The notes beneath the pieces are model-generated. The model had not been told where the DNA came from, did not search any database, and saw only the letters and a program-made list of their open reading frames with translations. A stretch of 64,000 nt of DNA from positions 82,472-146,471 of the forward strand of contig MU130046.1 of NCBI GenBank assembly GCA_015039465.1. Reading direction: 5' to 3'. This DNA is from Phlegmacium glaucopus. Lineage: Eukaryota > Basidiomycota > Agaricomycetes > Agaricales > Cortinariaceae. A program made the position numbers and the translations under genes. This document shows positions 35,430-47,007 of this stretch, piece after piece (the first letter of the stretch is position 1; the number at the start of each line of letters is the position of its first letter).

Positions 35430-36060
35430 GGGTGAGTCCAAGTTGGTTGTATAGACGGGTGGTCCCAACAGAGGTTATAGTCGTTCGTTGTAGCTTTATA
35501 GTATTAGAAATAAAACTCCCCCGTTGCTGCCTTTGGTTGCCATTTATTTGTTCATCATCGTTGCCATTTGTTCGTTTGTTCGTCGTCATCGTCATCGTTC
35601 AGTCGTTCGTCATTATTTGTTAGTTCGTCGTTTAGTTGTTGAGTTGTTCATTTGTAGTTGTTGTTCGTTCGTAGTTGTTGTTCATTCGTAGTTGTTGTTT
35701 GTTCGTTAGTAGTTGTCGTTAGTAGTTAAAGGTGATGGCGTCGTGGGTGCGGAAGTACATGATTATGACGATGGTGATGGCGATGGTAATGTGGATCTAT
35801 TTATGGACCGGTTTATGGATCACTACACCGGTGGGAAGGCCAACGAGGCGACGAAGGCAGGGCCTGCAGAAGCAGGGTTGTCGTTCGCAGTTGTCGTTCG
35901 ATGTCATTTATTCATCGTTCAGGTCATCCGTCGTTCAGTCGCAGTTGTCATTCATTTGTTATTCGTTTGTTGTTCATCGTTTGTTGTTCATTCGTTCGTT
36001 GTTCAGAGTTGTCATCCATTTCGTTGTTCAGTTGTCATTCCTTCGATATCGGTTGCTCAT
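35430..36060. repeat. Low-complexity TTGTTCGTTCG-rich region
   Basis: Short T/G/C words (GTTCGTTCGTAGTTGTTG, TCATCGTTCAGTCGTTCG) recur with variation on the plus strand. All long frames across it are by-products of the repeat. The rest of 34917-36440 has no gene; GTTCGGTTCTAGGGCCGGTTCGA near 35306 resembles the ends of the element at 52989-54917. Confidence 0.6.
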
Positions 36061-36440
36061 CTTTATTTTCTGTCATAGTGTCATAGTTACATTAGAATAA
36101 ATTATAATTTTTTTGAAAAAATACCTCGCAAGGTGATTGCCCACTGGCATCATCGTACCTCGTCATCGTTGTGCTTGTCGTCTCGTTGTCCGTAACCGTC
36201 GTTGTCATCCCTGTTTGTCGTAGTGCATTAAAATAAGACAACTTACCAAAATAACTCCCTCAGTGGGGAGTCGTCGGCGTTGTTGGTGTCGTTGTTAGCA
36301 TCGTTGGTGTCGCTGGTGTTGTTGCTTGACATCATGAAGGTTTCAAACTCCAACTCCCAACCCGGCGCCTAACGGTATTTTATAGATTATATAGTCAATT
36401 GTGCACGGAAAAAAATAGAAAAAAAAAATGAAGGCGTCCA

Positions 36441-36795
36441 GTGGCCAATGGCTATGCATTCCTCGAGCGATTCTATTTCGTCTTCGATACTGGTCACCGA
36501 CGTGCGGGCTTTGCTACCACTTCCCATACACAAGACACTACTAACTGAGAAGATTGATCGGTGTTATAAATTACAAAGTGCTTATTACGACGATCATTCT
36601 ACAAATCTTTGGATTTTAGTATATAATACCTATCTCAGGTAAAATCCCCCTGGCTAATCGTGCCTATCATGACGATTGTGGGATAGCGAACCAACGGAAA
36701 AAAGTCAAATGACTGAGACAGATAGTCGACACACTGCGTTGCGACTAAAATTGTTTATCTTGGACTCTAAGGTGGTAAAGTTTGTTTCGTCAATA
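36441..36795 (+). pseudogene. Relic of an aspartic-protease 3' end plus 3' UTR
   Basis: The frame at 36444-36548 reads ANGYAFLERFYFVFDT, GFATTSHTQDTTN and stop, almost the same as the C terminus of the protease at 43461-45361. The similarity carries on into the 3' UTR (AAATCTTTGGATTTTAGTAT, CTAATCGTGCCTATCATG). It is inverted relative to that gene and has no upstream exons here, so it is a dispersed fragment. Confidence 0.8.
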
Positions 36796-37318
36796 GTATC
36801 AACTGATCCGGACAAGACGAACCATCATGTTTTCGAGATTATGGACGCCGTCTACAACATCAAGTGTTTCTCACAACTTCAATCTCTTCAACATGACCAA
36901 ACCCAAAATTGTAAACCCAAGCCTTAAATGTGTCACTCTTTCTTTCAAGCATTGACTTCTCAAACTTGTCTCAAACCCCATGGCCACTATCTCCTTCGAA
37001 TTTCAGAGTTTACCTGACAATATACTGAGCTTTCCAGATTATTTCTTCCATATTAATCAATATGACAAGCAGCGACAGGTATTTTTTTAGCTGCCCTTTT
37101 GCCATCGTCATTACCTGGGCTATGTTCCAAAATATCTCGCTTACCATTATTTTATTTAATTACTGGAGGGCTGGGTATAAATGGCTTGCCAATAACATTA
37201 CAGCTAATACACGTTATTTCTGACAATATCAGCTGAGCAACGAGACTCTAATCAAGAAAGGAAACATAGATAATGATTGGAAATAATGATGTAATGAAGG
37301 TGTGTGTTAACGTTTCAG
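36796..37318. other. Intergenic, nothing recognised
   Basis: Sequence between the protease relic and the second U6 gene. No coding or RNA feature was seen. Confidence 0.4.
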
Positions 37319-37323
37319 AAAAA
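37319..37323 (-). terminator. Pol III terminator of U6 copy 2
   Basis: Five T residues on the minus strand at the same point as in copy 1. Confidence 0.6.
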
Positions 37324-37384
37324 TAAATATTGAGATCCGTAGATCTACCACTCCGGGAAAGCGTGTCATCCTTGTGCAGGGGCC

Positions 37385-37415
<31 letters not shown>

Positions 37416-37439
37416 TTCGTATGTCACCCCGAAGGGGAC
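37324..37439 (-). ncRNA. U6: U6 spliceosomal snRNA (copy 2)
   Basis: The transcribed region is the same as copy 1 at 3049-3164, including the 5' stem-loop, ACAGAG box, TTAGCATGGCCCCTGC and the long 3' part with the GTAGATCTAC palindrome. It has a T5 terminator (37319-37323) where copy 1 has T4. Identity over the whole RNA plus the same upstream element suggests both copies are active or have been kept alike. Confidence 0.9.
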
Positions 37440-37467
37440 ATTAGACTTTGGTGAATTGGCATCACCG

Positions 37468-37500
37468 AGAAAAGGATGTTGTATTTTGTTCAGTCCGCAG
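37468..37500 (-). promoter_or_regulatory. Conserved upstream element of U6 copy 2
   Basis: Identical over 33 bp to 3193-3225, and also starting 29 bp upstream of the U6 5' end. Similarity is weaker between this block and the RNA and stops soon after GAATTCTCA. Confidence 0.7.
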
Positions 37501-38176
37501 AGTGAGAATTCTCACGATCGGCAACACATTGGCCAGTTGAATATATCCCACTGTTTAACCAAAAATATTCTAGTAGATACTGTTCACCTGTTCAAACCTT
37601 TTGTTTCTTTACTTGCAATCTACTCAACGTTACATTGGCTGACTACGCAAACTATGGTGACAGTGGGAATCATCTCTCTGGGCTTATAGAATTTTCGAGG
37701 CATTAAAGTCTCAACCAAATCGTATTATACTGAACTTAGCATGACCATAGTCATCCTAGGCTAGTCGCTGGTTTATTTGACAGATACGTTGGCCAAGGTC
37801 GACCTCGACAGTCTGGGAAGCTCAGCATTGATATACGGTCAACTGAGCATCAGAAAGAAAAAGACGACGATTTTAAGGAAAGGAGGCTCAATCCCAAGCG
37901 ATAACGTTCAAAGCTTTCGGAACTTTCTTTTGGCTGCCAGAGACCATCTCAACTCTAAATTACGGTTTGTTAGCCGCTCCGGTGAGGGGATACCGATTTC
38001 GATACGGGAAAGTATACTTTACAGTTGGTGGTTACTAGAATATAACTGCTATAGAATGCAACCACTTTTCATCAATGGTCGAATGATGCTCGACTTTGTC
38101 CGGAATATATTGTTATGAGGCAGAGAGTCGGGTAATCACGAATGGCCGAAAAAAAAGTCGAAAAAAACGTCGTAGG
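37501..38176. other. Intergenic, one unassigned frame
   Basis: A plus-strand frame at 37777-38118 (TDTLAKVDLDSLGSSALIYG...) has no family match that I know and no visible gene context. Confidence 0.3.
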
Positions 38177-38896
38177 TTAAGTGAGATCACGATCGAGCTG
38201 AGCAAAAGGAAATTGACAGCATTTTATCAATGCTAGACCATGTTGAAGGAGGAAAAAATACGCACTAGGAATACCATGCAAGTGGATAGGAGCCGCTTGT
38301 ACATGAAAAGTGAGAAGCAGTTCAGTGATTCTCGTTTGACCTCCTTCTTGAGAAATCCTGTATTAAATGAAAACAAAAAAATGAGTGCGACGTCGATGTA
38401 GCATAGACCCCTATTCCTTAACGTACCGTGCACTGAAACTGTTATAACTGAGAGTTTGTGCAGCTGAGGCACGGATCTTCCACTTCATCGACCGCGTAAC
38501 AACGAAGAATCCAGCAACGATACCACCGGGCTACCCGAGCCAAAGTAAGTGCGAGGAGTCGATGGATTTCCTGGACATAATATTAGTAAAACCTACCCCG
38601 GATATAGCACCCTCCTCTGAGTTTGTTGGAATTTCCAGCATTTCTTTCCAGTCGATTGTCGAGGATCGCGACAAAGCTGACTGGGAAGCCCTCATTTCGC
38701 TTTCAAAGTCATCTCGTGAGGTTGGCTGGTGATTGATACGGAGAGACACTTTGTCTGAGAATGTCGAATTGAAAGCAGTTTGGAAATCGGTCGCTTCTCC
38801 TGTTGCTGATTCGTCATGATAGAAAGATCCGAGATGCACCTTTACCCAAGTTGTCAATGGACTGTCAGCCTCAGGCTGAGGATCGTTTTCTGGCAT
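38177..38896 (-). CDS. Small conserved hypothetical protein
   Basis: Exons 38896-38597, 38530-38427 and 38357-38177 give 195 codons. The N-terminal half is soluble and acidic (MPENDPQPEADSPLTTWVKV). A Gly-rich hydrophobic turn leads into GGIVAGFFVVTRSMKWKIRA, then ISQEGGQTRITELLLTFHVQ and SAYFFLLQHGLALIKC, two segments that could touch or cross a membrane. I do not recognise a named family, though the exon joints are clean and the reading frame is kept through both introns, which argues for a real gene. Confidence 0.6.
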
Positions 38897-39144
38897 GGCC
38901 GTTGTGATTAACGTGTGGTGCTTCTCGCTTAGTCACCGCTACGTGTTATGTAATCTAATCAAAAGGTTAGCACATTTCGAGCAATTTTTACAAACAACTA
39001 TTCACTAGCCAAGGCGGCCCGCAGCTGCAAGGCGTGAAGGAAAGGATTAACAATGTCTCAGCATCTCTGAAAATCACCAAAATTCGCTGTATGACGGCGC
39101 GGCACAGCCACGTCTATAATTGGTTGAAAAAGTCCTATTAACAA

Positions 39145-40612
39145 ATGCTTCTCTCTGTTCTCCTACAAACCCCCAAAATCACGACGGCTGTTCGCGCTCA
39201 TAAACCCAAAAAAAGCAGCCAAGTCTGTACTCAGGGACTTCATAATTCATATCGCTTGGCGCCACCCTATTACGAAACCATCAGGCAGAGACGGCAATCC
39301 GCTGTCGATATTACCTCAAAGCCATGCCTTACCAACTACTCTCGCTTCCACCACCACCATCCAGTCAACAATAGACGACAAATGTATTTTTTGAAAGGCT
39401 CTGCTACTCCTCGAACTCTTCTCGGATTTTGGCCTTTAGCCTTGTCGTTGCTGACAACTACTATGGGCTCTAAAATTTTTCAGCGAGGTCATCACGGCGG
39501 ATACGCACCTGAGATTGAAGAGCTGTATCATGGAAACAAGGCGTATATTGCAAACATGTCAGAAACGAATCCAGGGCTCCTTCAAAGCCTGGCAAGCGAC
39601 GGACAGAGTGCGTATTGCCCATTTGTCTGTTTCACAACCTTATCAATCTATCAATCTCTTCATCAGAGCCCCCATTTATGGTAGTCGACTGTTCAGATAG
39701 CAGGTATACACTCCACGGCAATTTTATTTTGAGGTTAATCCAACCAATCCTCCAGAGTAAACGAACAAGGGATATTCTCGGCTGAACCTGGTACGATGTT
39801 TACCGCCGGCAATATCGCAAACCAATTTGATGAAGACGACCTGAACTCGTTCGTTCCATAACTCAGTAACGCCCTTTCCTTTTCTCTTAACCATTTTGTT
39901 ATACAGCAATGCGGTACTCTCCTACGCAGTCGAGACGCTGAAAGTCAAGCATGTTATCGTCATGGGCCACTATGGGTGTGGAGGAATCGCCGCTTCCATG
40001 GTTCCTCCCCCTGAGCACGAAGGTCCAACTCATCGGTCCGCGAGTCTTGCAGTTCAGAACTGGATATCCCCAATTCGCCAGATATACCAAACTTCAACAC
40101 GGTTTGTCAATTTCCTTTTCAAATCATTGCCCGTCAACCCTAATGATTACTCAGATCAGAAATAGTTGCCCATAGAACAAAATGCACAAACGCATCTCAT
40201 GACCAAAATATGCCCGACTTACATGATCGTACGTTTTGGTATCGTTATACTCGATTTTGCCAGTCGACTCATTTTTATTCGTGTTGAAAGCTGCATTCCG
40301 GGCCCTTGTGGAGGAGAATGTGAAAGCTAATGTGTTCAGGATTGCTAGATCAGCTGTTATGCAAGAGGTATGATCATTTGCGCCTTCACATTCTTTACCT
40401 AATTGTTTCTTTTTTTTTCGACCAATGACCAGCATTATACCTCTATAGCTCAACGAACAACCACAACTGCAAAATCAGAACCCGTCACGGGAGTCTACAT
40501 TCATGGATGGGTTTACGACGTTGAAAGTGGTGAAGTTTCTGATTTAGGGGTGTCAGTGGGTCCACCTGGGAAAGTCGTCCCTCCCACTCCTTTCCCCACT
40601 ATCAAACCTTAG
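39145..40612 (+). CDS. Beta-class carbonic anhydrase
   Basis: Seven exons (39145-39607, 39667-39703, 39756-39848, 39907-40101, 40155-40228, 40291-40367, 40433-40612) give 373 codons. The enzyme interconverts CO2 and bicarbonate. The zinc ligands are Cys in VVDCSDSR, then His and Cys in GHYGCGG; the Asp-Arg pair of the class is in the first motif. EPGTMFTAGNIAN, VLSYAVETLKVKHVIVMGHY and the C-terminal VTGVYIHGWVYDVESGEV also fit. The N terminus is about 100 residues longer than usual. It holds a basic Ser/Thr-rich stretch and a hydrophobic segment (TLLGFWPLALSLLTTT), so it could be an organelle signal. In-frame starts at 39382 or 39463 (266 residues) are good alternatives. Donors GTTCGT and GTTTGT are unusual. 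Confidence 0.85.
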
Positions 40613-41689
40613 GATCGTAAAAGGAACTCGGCAGCTGGGTTATTATGAAGTCAGGATTTAAAATGCGATCGATCTCGGTTCCTTGAGTGTAGTTATTTGA
40701 AATAAACAGCCCTAATGTTTGTTTCGATCTGACTGCGGGATGATACAGCTGGAAGGACCTCATCGAAATGTCCGAACTCTGTTCTCAATGTCTAATGTCG
40801 AGCTGACGGAAAAAGATTGTTTCTGCCTCTGAAGAGATCTAAGATCGAGGGTTATGGGCGCTGGATATTTTGGACTCGATAAGGTTTTGTCGATTGGTAA
40901 CCAGCTATTAGCTAGATGAAGTGGTATCGATAGTAGGCGGAAGTTGGTTTGAAATGGGCTTGGGATGATCAGTCCAACTGAATTTCTGTAGGGTGACACG
41001 TAGCCCTAGGTAGAGGACACAGCGTGATGGAAGACCAATTCAGAGTCTAGACAGATTTACTATAGATACTCTGTAGGGATGGGAGACAGTAAGTCTTGTG
41101 GTACTGCAGCTGTGATTCAGACGAGGTAGAATTAATACATCTGCTCATCATCTGGTACTGCGCAATCGGCACTTTCGAATCTCGATCACATCTTCCTGGA
41201 TATTGCAGACCTAGCGCGTTCCTTGTGCCCGAGGGGCAGTGGCCGCATTTTTCAGATGCTGTCGATTAAGAGCTTCCCCTTGCTGTCGTAAATGATGACG
41301 TCATTCTGGTTAGAAGTCAGCACTTTGTCAGCACACGAGATCAGAAGCATATATCCTCGTCTTTCAGTTTCCAGATGTACACACACTTCATAGCCCAAGC
41401 AAGATCTCTCGCTTGAGGAAGGTTAGATGACTGGCATCCAAAGCCTCAGAAGTTCGTTTAAATTGATTCCCTTAGCATTCCCTCTTGCCACCGCCCTGAA
41501 AGGGAACACGGACAACAATGATCTTGTTACTTGATTGTCGCCGCCCAGGGCACTTATCAGCGAGAAGGTTTGGCTGGTAGATACGATGAGCAGCGTGATA
41601 GGGCAGGCGATCTACCTGAGATCAGGCGTGCGTTACTCCTTGTACAGGTTATAGAAATATCCTTTCGGCCAATGGAGTAACATCGTCTT
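40613..41689. other. Intergenic, no supported gene
   Basis: Short frames only, without recognisable motifs. Confidence 0.4.
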
Positions 41690-43147
41690 AAGGTGCCAAG
41701 TCTACAGAATACCCCGCCGTACAGGCTGATCCACACACTGCCGACGCTACCCACCCAATCCTATGTTTCCTACAGTCGCGCCGCCTCTCGAGATATTTCA
41801 CCCTATCCTATGCGGGATTCCTTCATCTTGTCCGTGACGAGAACGTCCAACTTTCGTCCAACCTACAAATCAAGACATATTCAGAGTTTCTCCGTTACGC
41901 GGTCATGGTCGGCTCGGTGTTGGAGGCACCGCGCAACGCAGAGATACGCAAGAGGCTTATAAAAATATTGCAACTGCCGGTCCAGGAGGAGCCAAATAAT
42001 GACAGAACCTCTGCCGATGGTGCCCATATGATTCGGTGGGTGACGTACGTGTCCCTCCCTTGATCTTGGGGCTCAACAGAGAACTTGGTGATGGTGGGTG
42101 CGATCCCACTACACAAGTCGGTATTACCATGGATTCAACAAGACGTGAGCGTGTTTATATAACGTCCTGTTCTATTCTCATATGTTCACAGAGAGCGGAA
42201 ATCCGCGATAGGTGCTACTGCCCTATCCTGATGTTGGCTGGTGGTGAGTTTTGGCTGGGTGTTATGGTCGGTGTATTCACGGACAAGTTCATTGTTCAAC
42301 GGCTGACTTCCTTGATGTGGATAGGCGAATCATTGACTGAACAAGACGCCCGAGTGTACGATGCCGCAAGAGTTTTGTTGCCCTCCCGCAAGAGCCTCGA
42401 AAAACTGACAACGTTTTACGAGAAAATCAGCAAGTCCAAAATTCCTCGCGTTATTAACGGCCAAACACACCCCGTTTCCAACTTCATTTATTGTGGACAA
42501 ACAAACCTTCCACTTCGAATACCTGAGACCTATTGGGGACCGCGTCGCTTGCGTAACTTATCAAGCTTGTCGACCCTCCTTCGGGTAGCATCGTCGTCAA
42601 ATTAGTGTCGAGATACGGCAAAGAAGTTCATGAGTTCCTGGCAAACAAGAACTATGCTCCCTGTCTTCGATACTACGGCCCAATGCCCAAGGCACCTCCC
42701 TCACCACCACGTCCCAAAAACGCGCCAGCTGGCCTAGCATTTAGTTTTATGCAGATGGTCGTCATGGACTATGTCGTCCTTGCTCCAGATCCACCTATGC
42801 TCGTCAACAGATTCATGATGTTTTGTCCATCCCTCATGCAGAGGGATATGTATTCGGCGACTAATGCCCTATTTGACACAGACAACAAGGATCAAGCTCG
42901 TCAAATTTAACTGGTGTAGTCGGTATACATTCACGCGGAGGTTCCATACCTGCTGATGTTCAAAAGAAGATTGAAGAGAGCAAGAGTGGTTTCCCAAGGC
43001 TTCCCCCGAATGAGTATGCATTATCCAAATAATTTGTCGACGTCGATTGAATGGCCAGCCGGTGTGGAGTCTTTAAACCCAATCCTACCTCAGCATGACT
43101 GGGGTGGAATAAGATCTGGAAGTCAACCCCATGAAATCGGACCGTAG
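41690..43147 (+). pseudogene. Kinase-like gene of an expanded Agaricomycete family (Crinkler-kinase type), decayed
   Basis: Pieces in changing frames give FLRYAVMVGSVLEAPRNAEI, LGLNRELGDGGCDPTTQVG, CCYCPI-type sequence, AGGEFWLGVMVGVFTDKFIV, QRLTSLMWIGESLTEQDARV, VVKLVSRYGKEVHEFLANKN and MVVMDYV. The last pieces are NALFDTDNK and LSTSIEWPAGVESLNPILPQ. The order matches proteins I remember from Agaricomycetes, often labelled Crinkler-like, with a C-terminal kinase-like lobe. The catalytic loop is degenerate where a GDLR-type motif would be expected, and several frameshifts are present, so no active product is likely. The family name is from memory and unsure. Confidence 0.6.
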
Positions 43148-43460
43148 TAGATCGAATTAAATCGAGTAAAATAATACCCTTTGATTTTATTCGATGGCGT
43201 TCGCAAAATGACGCACTTTCTTAGATTTCATTTGATGTTGAATCAAATTACAAACTCACTCTTAGTGTCCAAAATAAATAATTTTAGTTGTAATGCAGTC
43301 GACCTATTTGTCTCAGTCATTTGCAATTGGTTCGCTATCGCGCAATCCGCATGATAGGCACGATTAGACAGGAGCTTTTTATGTGAGATAGTATTATCAG
43401 AATATTATATACTAAAATCCAAAGATTTACAGAATGATCGTTTACACCGCAGCGATCTTC
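43148..43460 (-). other. 3' UTR side of the aspartic protease
   Basis: This stretch lies downstream of the protease stop. About 180 bp of it is repeated inverted at 36550-36790. Confidence 0.6.
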
Positions 43461-45361
43461 TCAGTTGGTAGTGTCTTGTGTGTGGGGAGTGGTAGCGAAG
43501 CCCACACGTTGGTTAGCGGTATCGAAGACGGAATAGAATCGCTGGAGGAATGCATAGCCATTGATGAAATCAAGGCCTTGGCCACTGGACGTCTTCATAT
43601 CGGTAATGATTAAATAGATGTTACCGCCTCCGCCGCCGATGGCAGAGTTCAAGGAACGAGGCCAGATCTGAGCATTGGGAGTGAACTCAAAATCCGTCTG
43701 TAAAAATAATGAGTGGAATGGAAAAAAAAAGGATTGTCATGCGAGATCTCCATGATAGAGAACTTGAATACATACACCACCAATTTGGAAGAATAAACTT
43801 TTCAGATTTGAGAACTGATCGGACGTGATGCTGAGCAGGCCAGTAGCCGTATCGGGAACACCTCCCGTAGCTTTTTGATACGCTTGGAAGGCGTCCGTCG
43901 CAAGAACAATGAGCGTAGTACCTAGCAGGCAACAACACCCGAGTCAGTGTGGTGGCCTTCCTTATACTTCACTACTGTGTGATATGCACCTGTGTCGATG
44001 ATGCCGGCAGTGGTCGACAAGATTGTTGTCGCATCGCCATATCGGATGGACAGATCAATGCCCCAGTATTGATTTGCAGGAGAGGTACCGGTGATGGGCC
44101 TGCGTTCGACGGGATTTAAATAAAATGAAAAGAATATCAAAACAATTAATTACGCGAATGTGATCGAGCCGGTGAATTTTTTGCTGTCGGTTCCACCTGT
44201 AGATGGTGATTAATGTCTTATTCAAAGGGAATTGACGGATTGAATATGCGCATACCCCAAGTTAGTTCTCCATTTATCTCATTGCCAGATGTTGAGGTTG
44301 AGGGTACGAAGGATATGGCGACCTCATTGCTAGTGATCTTGCCAGTCACAAAGAGATTATCTGTGACGGTAGGAATATTAGCCTGGGTATCAGGCGACAG
44401 AGTACCTATGACAGTGTAAGTAAAAAATTGCAGAAAAAGAAGTCCTTTTGGTCCTGCTGACCAAGAGACAGATGTACGGGACCAATACTAGAGGCAGATA
44501 AGAGTTAGTGTTTGTTTCGCTAGTAGCATACAAAGGCGACCTACCCCAGGAAACCATCGATGCCCTTGAGGTTGGACGCGGATACGCTTGACTAGAGCAA
44601 TGAAGAGTCAGGACAACTTGAAGGTTTGCCTTCAAAATACTTACTGCAACACCAATCGATTGCTCAGAAATGACAAGGTCAGGAGCGATGGTCAGCTGGT
44701 CAACAAATTCGATGCCTGCACCCCCACATTTTATACTTAATGCCTACGATCTGAAAATGTCGAAAACGTACCAGAGAAAACGTCTGCAACAGACTATTTG
44801 CAACAAATTAACGAAGGGGAAGCATTTTAAGGCATGCATCATTACTCACTACTGTGTTCGATGTCTGAACACTCGTACTGGTCTTGACGTAGGCCTGATT
44901 GGCGCCAACCCAAGTATTTGCGCTGTGTTATCACATCAGTGACAACAAGGGCGAACAGGCTATAGGTATACTTGCCTTCCGGTATCGACAAGGAGCTGGT
45001 CTAATATATGGAGGGTATGTAAGTGCAGTTCGTTCCGCTTAGGTACGAATCTTAGCCACTAACAAGTTGTGGGGGGGCTACCGATGCCCACCGAAGCAGT
45101 ATAGGACGTGGTATGGTCCTCGAGGGGCGCATTGACTACAGCACGAGAACGAAGCGAACCGTGGAGACCAGCAGCCTTTTCAGCACCCCGAGCCTTGAGA
45201 GCGTTCGCTCTCTCTTGATCACGTCGAACGAGATTCTGAATGCCTTCACGACTGACACGTCTGGACAGCGGTAATGTCACTGGCGATCTTTTGACGACAA
45301 CAGGGTTCGCGGAAATGGCCAAAGCAAGGAACAAGGTGGTTAATATAGTTGAGCAGAGCAT
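43461..45361 (-). CDS. Secreted aspartic protease, pepsin family A1 (polyporopepsin-like)
   Basis: Signal peptide MLCSTILTTLFLALAIS is followed by a propeptide (VKRSPVTLPLSRRVS..LVRRDQERANALKAR). The mature part has YTASVGIGSPPTTYQLLVDTG, giving the first active-site DTGS-N-TW after splicing (LLVDTGSANTWVG). QLTIAPDLVISEQSIGVA, GIDGFLGIGPVDLT and NEINGELTWGGTD follow. The second DTG is in TAGIIDTGTTLIVL. The C terminus reads AFLQRFYSVFDTANQRVGF and ends HTQDTTN. At least eight short introns are needed, one inside the first DTG-S codon group. Both catalytic Asp residues are present, so an active secreted protease is expected. A relic of its 3' end is at 36441-36795. Confidence 0.85.
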
Positions 45362-45724
45362 AGCTGTAATGAGCGTGTTGGTCTAAAAAGGCTGGAGAGG
45401 GCTCAAAAGGTTCTCCATTTTGTATTCCTCCCAGTTATTCGGTTCGGCTTCCTGCTAAGAGTACCAAGTCACGCTGGATTATAATTTAGACTAATAAGTA
45501 CTAGGACTTACCTAGCAGAGCCTAGCAGTCATCAAATCCCCTCTCCAACTCTCGTTGATGGTCAGAATTCAGAGAAGAAGGATAGCTCCAGATAGCTCCT
45601 AAGACCAACAATTCTGTGTTAGGTTAATAGGTCTCGTAAACCCTGGTAAACCGTGGAAAAGGCTTGAAGCTTGATTGATTGATCCCCGATTCAACCCCGA
45701 TTCAACCCCGATTGCTCCGGAGTT
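45362..45724. other. Upstream of the protease gene
   Basis: No gene. A triple CCCGATTCAA repeat occurs at about 45687-45712. Confidence 0.4.
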
Positions 45725-47007
45725 GCTCCAGGAGGACCCCGGGCAATGGTAGGCGAGGCCTGTTCCCGGAAAGGCACCTTTCGTCCGGACAGAGGTTACG
45801 TCTTTTTGTCCGGATTGCGCCTGGCCTCCTCAAAATTCCAAAATTTTGTCCGGATCTCAGTATCTAGCCTATTTTTCGCCAAAATTTGTCAAAATCGCCA
45901 CAGACGAGGCAGGGATGCAGGAAACAACATATAAGGTATCTAGACAACACCAAAAAGCAATAGCTACAATAGACAGGCAGCTTCGTTTGAATTGGTATCT
46001 AATAGTAGCACCCTAATCATCACTGTTATTGTCAGAATTTCTGCCTTGCTTCTTTGAGAGCTTGAATGAGTACTTGTCAACCTTTTGTAGGATGCGAAAT
46101 CTATTCAAATCTGCAAGCGAGAGCTTGAAATAAAATAGCATACAAATCCCACACATGAAAATAAAAATGTATTGAGAGGACTCGAACACCAACCCTCTGG
46201 TCTCGACAAACGGCGCTGAACAGGTATGACTGATATATGTCCGGACTGTGGACCTGGCTAGATACTGAGACGGAATTTCTGTCCGGATAGATGCCCTGGC
46301 TTTTTCAAAAATTTCCTCGATTTTGTCTGGATTTTGCCCCGGCTTTTGTCAAAATTGTTGAGAAAAGCTCTTCCCGATTAGGAATGATTAGTAAGCACAA
46401 TAGGATATGAGTAGTAGTATGAGATAACTAGTGCGTTTCTTTAGTAGTAGGTAGTGAGTAAGATGGAAGAATATTTGAATACTATAACGTAGCCAAATAT
46501 TTGCTTACAAGGAATTCGAATATGAATTCCGTGTTTGTGCCTAGGGCTTGCCTGGGCTCCTCAATTTGGATCTTGAAGACGAGCGTGATAGGCCGGATCT
46601 TGGGCCCAATCGCGCTAATAAATTTGGCCAGAATCTTAGGGCCAATCACGTGATCCAAAGGCATTCAGATTAAGTTGATGCGAGGATAGCCAGGCAAGAC
46701 CTGAGCGTCTGGAGAGCTCGCTTGTGGCAAACATGTGCCGAAACCAAGCTGCTATACCAGTCAGAGTGTGAGCTCCAGCTAGCAGATTGGTGAGGCATGG
46801 TGAAGCAAGCTGGTATCCCAAACGAGCGGCACTCTGAGCGGCTTAAGTTGAGATGCAAGTTGTGATAAGTGCGGGTACCGAATACCCTGGCAAGGACTAC
46901 ATGAAAGCAGATTCGGTATGATGATGACAATACAGAGCTACGAAGGAGGAGACAAGTGCAATAAGGATCTAAAGTAGTAATACAGATGAATTGCGGCGAA
47001 TCTAGGG

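Noticed and set aside
35713..36100. Frames of about 120 codons rich in Val/Ile/Cys/Phe
   Set aside because: They are produced by the TTGTTCGTTCG low-complexity repeat in two frames at once.
37777..38118. Frame of 113 codons (TDTLAKVDLDSLG...)
   Set aside because: No family resemblance, no introns or promoter signal; kept only as a note in the gap entry.
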